DNA of 12,490 bases from JBFXEO01 sp050180015 (GTDB lineage: Bacteria; Bacteroidota; Bacteroidia; Bacteroidales; Tenuifilaceae). The DNA is taken from NCBI GenBank assembly GCA_050180015.1, contig JBFXEO010000072.1, positions 1-12,490 on the forward strand. Reading direction: 5' to 3'. Numbering within the stretch: position 1 is the stretch's first letter; each line of letters opens with the position of its first letter. The position numbers and the translations under genes are program-made. The notes beneath the pieces were generated by a model. It was not told where the DNA came from. It saw nothing but the letters and a program-made list of their open reading frames with translations, and did no database searches. This document shows, piece after piece, positions 7,294-12,490 of the stretch.

Positions 7294-9594
7294 TTACTTG
7301 ATCTTTAGCTGTTGCCAGGTACTCTGCAAATCGGGCGATACGTTTACCTGCGGGGTTTGCGATTTCTGGTTGACCAGGATGGCCTGCTGCTTCACGTTTT
7401 CGATGATGTAGTTCGAAAGGGTGCTGTAGTCCACATTCCCGTTGGTGTCCCGAAGTTTTTTCAGCAGGAAGTAGGTGAACAGCCCGTGCTGCTTCTCCCT
7501 GTAGGGGTAGGCCGTTTCCTCGCCCGTTGCCGCGCTAAAAACCACCATGTTGCCCCTGGCAATATTGGCCCTGGGCTTGATCTTGACCCCCCTGGCGCTG
7601 GCCAGCATACCATCGTCGCGAACGCTTCCGCTGAAGCAGGCATCCAGAAAGACGGTAACGCTCTGCGCCGGGCAGCCGCTCAGCCGGCCGTAGAGCTCAT
7701 CCAGCCTTATGGCCGTTTCAAAGTCCGACGAGAAGCCATCGACGGGCAGCAGGTAGGCCGACCGGTCCGATTCGTTGGGCATGCCGTGCCCGGCGTAGTA
7801 GAACAGGATTTTTGCCTCTCCGCCAAACGCAGCGGCAACATCGCTTATCCATTTGATCTCCGACCGCATATTGCCATAAGTGGCATCCTGTAGAAAATGG
7901 ATGTTTTTTGAGGGAATACCCAGCGTTTTTTCGCAGTATTCGCGGAATATTGTACCATCGTTAATGGCATACTGTACGCTAATTTCGCGCATATAATTTT
8001 CGTTGGCAATAATTACGGCAAAGGTTTTATCGTTTACCTGTTGATTTACCGGAATATTTACATCCACATCGGAACGGCCTATATTTATGTTTTTTTCATC
8101 AATTTTTGGTTTCAGAACCTGGTTACCCTGATTTACAGGGATAGTGCTTATGGGTGCAAAGTTGTACTGAATATTTGCAACGGAATATGTTGATGATTCT
8201 AGCCCGTTCCATTCGTATATTTTAGAATTACTGGGATTGACTATGGTTAGTTTTGATAAAGCTAATTGGTCATTATATACAATGAAATCGGGATACTTGT
8301 ATTCTAAACTGCTGAAATCTGTTTTAAACTGAGGTGCTTCTGAAATGGGAACTTTAAGTACCATATCGGCTAATTGTGGGCTACTTAGCAGATAACTTTC
8401 GTTTTCGGCATCGTAATTGCCCTTAATGGCTAAACTTTTCCAATCAATATACTTTGCCTTTTCTTTTTTTAGAATTGAAAGAGCATTTTGGGTAAACTCT
8501 TCAATTTTTACTTCACGGTTTTTTTCGTTTACTCGTTGCTGATAATCGGACAACTTTTCAAATTCATCTTTTTGCTGCCATTGCTGGATGTGATTTTCGA
8601 CGTAATTTTTGATTCTCTCGGTTACGGAGAATATTTTTCCGGTGCTCCAAAGTTTAACACAGTTGTCTTTACCTCCGGAAATTATAACGTTACTGTTAGG
8701 GCTAAATGCAACCGAAATAACTGTACCGGTATGACCAGAATATGTATGCAGGCATTGGCCCGTATTTATGTCCCATACTTTGATGGTGCCATCCTCGCTC
8801 CCTGATAGAATGTAATTACCATCGTTGCTAAATGCAACGGACCAAACCGTTTGAGAGTGTCCCTCAAAGGTTCTTATACACTCCCCGGTTTCTATGTTCC
8901 AAAGTTTTATTGTTTTATCGGCACTCCCAGAAAGAACAGAGTTTCCAATAGGGCTAAACACAACCGACATTACTATGCCTTCCCACGAAGAATGCCCTGT
9001 AAAAGATTTAATACATAATCCAGTATTGATATCCCAAAGCTTAATGGTTTTATCAGCACTTCCGGAGATGGCGAATTTCCCATCGGGACTGTAGGCAACC
9101 GAGTTAATAAAACTGGAATGCCCTGTAAAAGTTCTGATACAGGTTCCCGCATCGATGTCCCATAATTTTAGCGTATTATCGGTACTTCCAGAAATGGCGA
9201 ATTTTCCATCGGGGCTAAAAGCCACTGAATTTACATAACTTGTATGTCCGGTGAATGTTTTTAAGCAGTTGCCCGTGTTAATATCCCATAGTTTAATGGT
9301 TTTATCGTCACTCCCCGACAAAGCCAAGCGTCCGTCCGGACTAAATGCTTTAGTTCCTACTACATTGGTATGCCCGGTAAAGGTACGAATACATTTTCCG
9401 GTATTTACCTCCCATAGTTTAAGCGTATTATCTGTTGATGCAGATAAGGCATACTGCCCGTTTGGGCTGAAAGATACGGAGTAAACCCAACCCTGATGTC
9501 CGGCAAGCGTGTTAATATTTTCGTCGATTTGAGCTTTCGAAAAGTTGGAGTATATTACAGCCATTACTGAAAAGGCGATAACTTTTGTGTTCAT
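7294..9594 (-). CDS. exported WD40-repeat caspase (C14) protein
   Basis: A 766-residue protein with an N-terminal signal peptide (cleavage probably after SKA at residue 21). Seven WD40 repeats fill about residues 27-322, enough for one closed seven-blade propeller; each runs from the end of one GH pair to the next with a core such as FSPDGKFAISGS and a KLWD-type end. Residues about 325-505 form a linker that begins charged and helical (QQWQQKDEFEKLSDYQQRV), then becomes strand-like. The caspase domain is residues 523-766, with catalytic His603 in FYYAGHG and Cys653 in LDACFSGS. The last 244 residues are identical to those of the next gene upstream (9691-11010), through a 725-bp perfect DNA repeat. 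Much of that part is strikingly GC-rich against the rest of the gene. Likely a periplasmic or surface caspase-like peptidase with a protein-binding propeller; the target is unknown. Confidence 0.94.
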   Translation of the reverse strand: MNTKVIAFSVMAVIYSNFSKAQIDENINTLAGHQGWVYSVSFSPNGQYALSASTDNTLKLWEVNTGKCIRTFTGHTNVVGTKAFSPDGRLALSGSDDKTIKLWDINTGNCLKTFTGHTSYVNSVAFSPDGKFAISGSTDNTLKLWDIDAGTCIRTFTGHSSFINSVAYSPDGKFAISGSADKTIKLWDINTGLCIKSFTGHSSWEGIVMSVVFSPIGNSVLSGSADKTIKLWNIETGECIRTFEGHSQTVWSVAFSNDGNYILSGSEDGTIKVWDINTGQCLHTYSGHTGTVISVAFSPNSNVIISGGKDNCVKLWSTGKIFSVTERIKNYVENHIQQWQQKDEFEKLSDYQQRVNEKNREVKIEEFTQNALSILKKEKAKYIDWKSLAIKGNYDAENESYLLSSPQLADMVLKVPISEAPQFKTDFSSLEYKYPDFIVYNDQLALSKLTIVNPSNSKIYEWNGLESSTYSVANIQYNFAPISTIPVNQGNQVLKPKIDEKNINIGRSDVDVNIPVNQQVNDKTFAVIIANENYMREISVQYAINDGTIFREYCEKTLGIPSKNIHFLQDATYGNMRSEIKWISDVAAAFGGEAKILFYYAGHGMPNESDRSAYLLPVDGFSSDFETAIRLDELYGRLSGCPAQSVTVFLDACFSGSVRDDGMLASARGVKIKPRANIARGNMVVFSAATGEETAYPYREKQHGLFTYFLLKKLRDTNGNVDYSTLSNYIIENVKQQAILVNQKSQTPQVNVSPDLQSTWQQLKIK
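7298..8022 (-). repeat. 725-bp perfect direct repeat, copy 1 (caspase domain)
   Basis: Identical base for base, by eye over every line, to 9695-10419, at a constant offset of 2397. It covers nearly the whole caspase domain of the WD40-caspase gene and ends one base before the stop-adjacent codon difference (C 7297 against T 9694). On the other side, identity breaks at 8023, though the coding homology continues in diverged form. Bases 7501-7800 are 63% G+C by hand count. Confidence 0.97.
8629..9516 (-). repeat. seven tandem WD40 coding repeats
   Basis: Seven consecutive units of 42 codons (the fifth has 45, with an insert after SSWEG; the last is shortened) encode the propeller of the WD40-caspase. 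Conserved features per unit are the GH dipeptide, the SPDG or SPNG turn, SGS and KLW. At DNA level the units are similar but not identical, so duplication is not very recent. Confidence 0.9.
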
Positions 9595-9690
9595 ATTTGC
9601 CTGATTTAATGCTGTTCTGCAAGAAATTTTAATTTATCCAATTGGGTTTACGTACCTTAAATACTTAGCAATAGTTTGAACTTTAGTAGG

Positions 9691-11010
9691 TTATTTGATC
9701 TTTAGCTGTTGCCAGGTACTCTGCAAATCGGGCGATACGTTTACCTGCGGGGTTTGCGATTTCTGGTTGACCAGGATGGCCTGCTGCTTCACGTTTTCGA
9801 TGATGTAGTTCGAAAGGGTGCTGTAGTCCACATTCCCGTTGGTGTCCCGAAGTTTTTTCAGCAGGAAGTAGGTGAACAGCCCGTGCTGCTTCTCCCTGTA
9901 GGGGTAGGCCGTTTCCTCGCCCGTTGCCGCGCTAAAAACCACCATGTTGCCCCTGGCAATATTGGCCCTGGGCTTGATCTTGACCCCCCTGGCGCTGGCC
10001 AGCATACCATCGTCGCGAACGCTTCCGCTGAAGCAGGCATCCAGAAAGACGGTAACGCTCTGCGCCGGGCAGCCGCTCAGCCGGCCGTAGAGCTCATCCA
10101 GCCTTATGGCCGTTTCAAAGTCCGACGAGAAGCCATCGACGGGCAGCAGGTAGGCCGACCGGTCCGATTCGTTGGGCATGCCGTGCCCGGCGTAGTAGAA
10201 CAGGATTTTTGCCTCTCCGCCAAACGCAGCGGCAACATCGCTTATCCATTTGATCTCCGACCGCATATTGCCATAAGTGGCATCCTGTAGAAAATGGATG
10301 TTTTTTGAGGGAATACCCAGCGTTTTTTCGCAGTATTCGCGGAATATTGTACCATCGTTAATGGCATACTGTACGCTAATTTCGCGCATATAATTTTCGT
10401 TGGCAATAATTACGGCAAAAGTTTTGTCGTTGGTTTGAGGGTTCACAGGAATATTTATATCTACATCGCTTTTGATATTCGGCTGAGTATCATTATTTGT
10501 GCTGGTTGGTGTTCTTTCGTTTTCAATGGATGTAGCTTTATTTTCTTTTATTGCTGATGCCAGATGTTGCCTAAATCGCGCATTCGATCGCAGTGAGGGA
10601 ATAGGACTTGCTTCGTCCTCGGAAAGTTCAACAATACCATTTTTGAAATTATTGGGGTTGTTAAAGTCATAATGTCCTTTTTCAGCATCAAACTCTTTTA
10701 CAAAACAGGTAATTCCGTCAACTTTTACGTAGTATTCGGAATTATTTTGAATGTTAATTCGAATTTTGGCCGTCTCGCATCGCGGTGAACGGGCAAAAAT
10801 TTCCACTTCGCCAACGCTGTGTATCGTGTATTTAATTCTTCCATCGTTGGTTAGTTGCCCAATATTTTTGCCATTTATAAATATCTCAAAGGGTTTTTTG
10901 ATTTCGGCATTCGATTTTATGCGATAAAAATAGATGGTCGAAAAATCGTTCGAAAAGGATGCCAAACTGCCTATCACAGTCAGGCATAGCATTATTCCAA
11001 ACTTTTTCAT
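9691..11010 (-). CDS. exported DUF2846-like/caspase (C14) protein
   Basis: A 439-residue protein with a signal peptide (MKKFGIMLCLTVIGSLASFS, cleavage near 20). Residues about 24-112 form a small beta-rich domain (IYFYRIKS, then FEIFINGKNIGQLTNDG and HSVGEVEIFARS) that resembles DUF2846/PEGA-like carbohydrate- or envelope-associated folds; this assignment is by pattern only. A low-complexity Ser/Thr/Asn-rich linker spans about 130-190. The caspase domain is residues 196-439, with His276 in FYYAGHG and Cys326 in LDACFSGS, identical residue for residue to that of the WD40-caspase. The stretch just before it (SDVDINIPVNPQTND) is recognisably homologous to the matching stretch of the neighbour but diverged. 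The gap to the WD40-caspase gene is 96 bases, with no terminator seen, so the two may be co-transcribed. Confidence 0.93.
   Translation of the reverse strand: MKKFGIMLCLTVIGSLASFSNDFSTIYFYRIKSNAEIKKPFEIFINGKNIGQLTNDGRIKYTIHSVGEVEIFARSPRCETAKIRINIQNNSEYYVKVDGITCFVKEFDAEKGHYDFNNPNNFKNGIVELSEDEASPIPSLRSNARFRQHLASAIKENKATSIENERTPTSTNNDTQPNIKSDVDINIPVNPQTNDKTFAVIIANENYMREISVQYAINDGTIFREYCEKTLGIPSKNIHFLQDATYGNMRSEIKWISDVAAAFGGEAKILFYYAGHGMPNESDRSAYLLPVDGFSSDFETAIRLDELYGRLSGCPAQSVTVFLDACFSGSVRDDGMLASARGVKIKPRANIARGNMVVFSAATGEETAYPYREKQHGLFTYFLLKKLRDTNGNVDYSTLSNYIIENVKQQAILVNQKSQTPQVNVSPDLQSTWQQLKIK
9695..10419 (-). repeat. 725-bp perfect direct repeat, copy 2 (caspase domain)
   Basis: Second copy of the block at 7298-8022, same orientation. 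Outside it, the 49 bases from 10420 align with those from 8023 with 13 mismatches, so the homologous region is larger than the identical one. No inverted ends, target-site duplications or transposase lie at its edges. Confidence 0.97.
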
Positions 11011-11067
11011 GGGTAGATAGTATTTTTTGTTGATTTATTAATAATAACGTGTTAATTGCTGAAAATT

Positions 11068-11106
11068 ATGCAAGCTGCAAAAGTTTGATTTAGATGCAGC
11101 TTGCAT
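11068..11106 (-). terminator. hairpin after the lipoprotein gene, possible terminator
   Basis: Perfect 12-base inverted arms (11068-11079 and 11095-11106) enclose a 15-base loop, starting 12 bases past the stop of the lipoprotein gene on the - strand. The following stretch reads AATTTTC, a short T tract, so termination may be partial; it could also stabilise the 3' end or reduce read-through into the caspase gene. Confidence 0.55.
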
Positions 11107-11118
11107 GGCAAAACGGAA

Positions 11119-11511
11119 CTATTTTGTAGTTTTAATCTGTAGTGCTTTCGCTTTAACTTTAACTTTTGCCGTTTTAAAAATCAAAAAATTTATGTTTTCA
11201 ATCTCATATTTTGGAGCGATAAGCATATCAGCTCCTTCAATTTTGCTTATTGCATCATAGGTAGCTTTAGCTAGGGCTTTCCCTACGACACCGCGTTCAT
11301 TAGAAAACTTTGACCATGCACCAAAAAATAAAAATTGTGATGCATTTCCGTACCCTTCTACTTCTTTAAGAATATCATATTGAGATTCTTTTAAGGGTTC
11401 AATTTTAAGATTATCTACATATCCTGTAGATATTGATTTTCTTACACTGGTGCATGACGATGTAAGAAACACAACGGCAACAATGGTTAAAAGTATTACA
11501 TTCCTTTTCAT
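11119..11511 (-). CDS. small putative lipoprotein, function unknown
   Basis: A 130-residue protein. The N-terminus (MKRN, then a hydrophobic stretch ending LTSSC) looks like a lipoprotein signal with Cys20 as the lipidated residue; the lipobox is loose but acceptable for Bacteroidota. The mature part has a GNASQFLFFG segment near 56-65, an alanine-rich helix (VGKALAKATYDAI) and a final GADMLIAPKYEIE segment followed by alternating beta residues (KVKVKAKAL). Glycine/alanine helix plus 'GAD-PKYEIE' strand is a pattern I associate with small Bacteroidota lipoproteins of unknown role; I cannot name the family. It lies 108 bases upstream of the DUF2846-like caspase gene, on the same strand, with a hairpin between them, so joint transcription is possible but not shown. 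Confidence 0.82.
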   Translation of the reverse strand: MKRNVILLTIVAVVFLTSSCTSVRKSISTGYVDNLKIEPLKESQYDILKEVEGYGNASQFLFFGAWSKFSNERGVVGKALAKATYDAISKIEGADMLIAPKYEIENINFLIFKTAKVKVKAKALQIKTTK

Positions 11512-11611
11512 AGGAGATATAATTTAATTTTTGCCTACTCTTAAGTTTTTCGGCATCCACTCCATACTATAATATTATAGAGTATGTATTATTGACGGAA
11601 TATTTATGCTT

Positions 11612-11619
11612 CAAAGTTA
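11612..11619 (-). promoter_or_regulatory. possible -7 element for the lipoprotein gene
   Basis: On the - strand this reads TAACTTTG, a full match to TAnnTTTG. It is about 100 bases upstream of the ATG at 11511. A TTG element is not found at the usual distance, so the call rests on one element only. Confidence 0.4.
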
Positions 11620-11798
11620 GATAATTTTGGGTTACAGTATTTAACACTATTTAGTTTTTTTTAACAATAGACTAACGGCAGGTTATCATACGTGAATAGT
11701 CGATTTTTATGGATAATGAGAATATTTTTATAGGTTGGCTTAGCGTGATAGCGGGTTTTGATCCATCCCGGGGAGAAATTTTGAAGTTAAGAATCGAT

Positions 11799-11826
11799 AA
11801 AAAAGGCGTTGATTTCAATCAACGCC
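11799..11826 (-). terminator. rho-independent terminator of yebC
   Basis: Perfect 10-base arms (11805-11814 and 11817-11826) with a 2-base centre form a GC-containing stem. It is followed on the - strand by six T (complement of A 11799-11804). It begins 31 bases past the yebC stop codon. Confidence 0.88.
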
Positions 11827-11857
11827 CTGGTAAACCATTTAATTTTTTGCCATTACG

Positions 11858-12490
11858 CTACTGCATATTATGGAAAACGTTGGTTACATCTTCATCCTCT
11901 TCAATTTTTTCAATTAATTTCTCCACCTCAGCCTGTTGTTCGGGCGTAAGTTTTTTTGTATCGTTTGGTAGGCGTTCAAACTGGAAATTCAGGATGCTTA
12001 ATTCTTTCTCCTCTATGTATCGCTGAATTGGCCCGAACTGAGAGAATTCGGCAAAAATCATAAGGTTATCGTCCTCGGTAAAAATCTCTTCAACGCCGAT
12101 ATCGATAAGCTCCAGCTCCATTTCATCAAGCGAAATATCCGGTTTCATTTCAACCTTAAAAGAACATTTACGTTCAAAAATAAAGTCTAGCATCCCTGTA
12201 GTTCCCAGCGATCCTCCAAATTTATTGAAGTAACTTCGAACGTTGGCCACGGTTCTGGTCGGATTGTCGGTTGCTGTCTCCACCAAAATAGCAATTCCAT
12301 GAGGCCCATAGCCCTCATAGACAACATCCTTGTAGTCTTTTTGATCTTTCTCGGTGGCACGCTTTATGGCCCTCTCAACATTATCCTTGGGCATGTTCTC
12401 CGATTTGGCATTTTGTATAAGTAGTCGGAGCTTGGGATTGGTTTCAGGGTCGGCTCCTCCTGCTTTGGCGGCCATTGTTATTTCTTTGCC
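11858..12490 (-). CDS. yebC: YebC/PmpR (TACO1) family protein, 5' end cut off
   Basis: The visible 210 codons run off the right edge of the window. The first residues, GKEITMAAKAGGADPETNP, match the internal conserved stretch of YebC proteins that normally follows about 30 N-terminal residues (the MAGHSKW part), so the ATG at 12475 is internal and the true start lies outside. Other family marks are NMPKDNVERAIKRA, YEGYGPHGIAILVE, NRT-like TRTVANVRSYF and FGGSLG. YebC proteins were described as transcriptional regulators; the mitochondrial relative TACO1 and recent work on bacteria point to a role in translation, helping ribosomes through difficult sequences such as proline runs. The acidic C-terminus (KIEEDEDVTNVFHNMQ) is normal. 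It has its own terminator. Confidence 0.96.
   Translation of the reverse strand, partial: GKEITMAAKAGGADPETNPKLRLLIQNAKSENMPKDNVERAIKRATEKDQKDYKDVVYEGYGPHGIAILVETATDNPTRTVANVRSYFNKFGGSLGTTGMLDFIFERKCSFKVEMKPDISLDEMELELIDIGVEEIFTEDDNLMIFAEFSQFGPIQRYIEEKELSILNFQFERLPNDTKKLTPEQQAEVEKLIEKIEEDEDVTNVFHNMQ

Larger units (their letters stand above)
11512..11857. other. 346-base intergenic region
   Basis: Holds the possible -7 element of the lipoprotein gene, a 14-base AT-rich palindrome at 11567-11580 (which would lie in the lipoprotein leader) and the yebC terminator near its right end. I see no small gene, RNA gene or repeat in 11640-11795. Confidence 0.6.

Noticed and set aside
7312..7893. 193-codon open frame on the + strand, repeated exactly at 9709-10290
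   Set aside because: It is antisense to the GC-rich caspase domain; a long open antisense frame follows from high third-position G+C, and its two copies exist only because the DNA is repeated. The protein looks like no family.
7298..10419. Repeat as an insertion sequence or other mobile element
   Set aside because: No transposase, terminal inverted repeats or target duplication; both copies lie wholly within coding sequence and in frame.
11567..11580. 14-base AT-rich perfect palindrome in the lipoprotein leader
   Set aside because: Made almost only of A and T, so likely by chance; no second copy seen elsewhere in the window.
11709..12026. 105-codon open frame on the + strand
   Set aside because: Overlaps the yebC 3' end and its terminator in antisense; no recognisable protein features.
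12475..12477. ATG as the start of the YebC-family gene
   Set aside because: The codons before it continue the conserved GKEIT stretch of the family to the window edge, so this Met is internal.

Overview
The window looks like a chromosomal segment from a member of the Bacteroidota. This is inferred from the moderately AT-rich composition, exported caspase-like proteins with WD40 or DUF2846-like front domains, protein relatives typical of that phylum, and a promoter of the TTG / TAnnTTTG type in front of pheT. I cannot name the genus.

Layout, left to right. On the + strand, the last ~70 codons of a sensor histidine kinase (1-214) are followed 4 bases later by its likely partner, an NtrC-type sigma-54 response regulator (219-1598). 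Everything else is on the - strand. A macrodomain (ADP-ribose-binding/hydrolase) gene (1631-2146) starts 3 bases after the stop of an 800-residue exported propeller/Ig-like/caspase protein (2150-4552). A clear hairpin terminator (about 4655-4686) then closes pheT, the beta chain of phenylalanyl-tRNA synthetase (4702-7158), which has a good Bacteroidota promoter (7208-7238). Next come two more exported caspase-like proteins: a seven-blade WD40-caspase (7294-9594) and a shorter caspase with a DUF2846-like front domain (9691-11010). A small putative lipoprotein (11119-11511) and the 3' part of a YebC/TACO1-family gene (11858-12490, cut by the window edge, with its own terminator at 11799-11826) complete the window.

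The most striking feature is a perfect 725-bp direct repeat (7298-8022 and 9695-10419). It makes the last 244 residues, the whole caspase domain, of two otherwise different proteins identical. Just beyond the block the homology continues but is clearly diverged (13 mismatches in 49 bp by hand alignment). Much of the block is far richer in G+C (63% in 7501-7800) than the neighbouring part of the same gene (33% in 8161-8280). This fits recent gene conversion, or insertion of a caspase cassette behind different sensor domains.

Taken together, the region is an accessory cluster of three exported caspase-family proteins, one tightly coupled to a macrodomain enzyme, set among housekeeping genes (pheT, yebC). 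A shared stress, proteolysis or conflict role is possible but is only inferred; no known defence system is recognisable by gene content.
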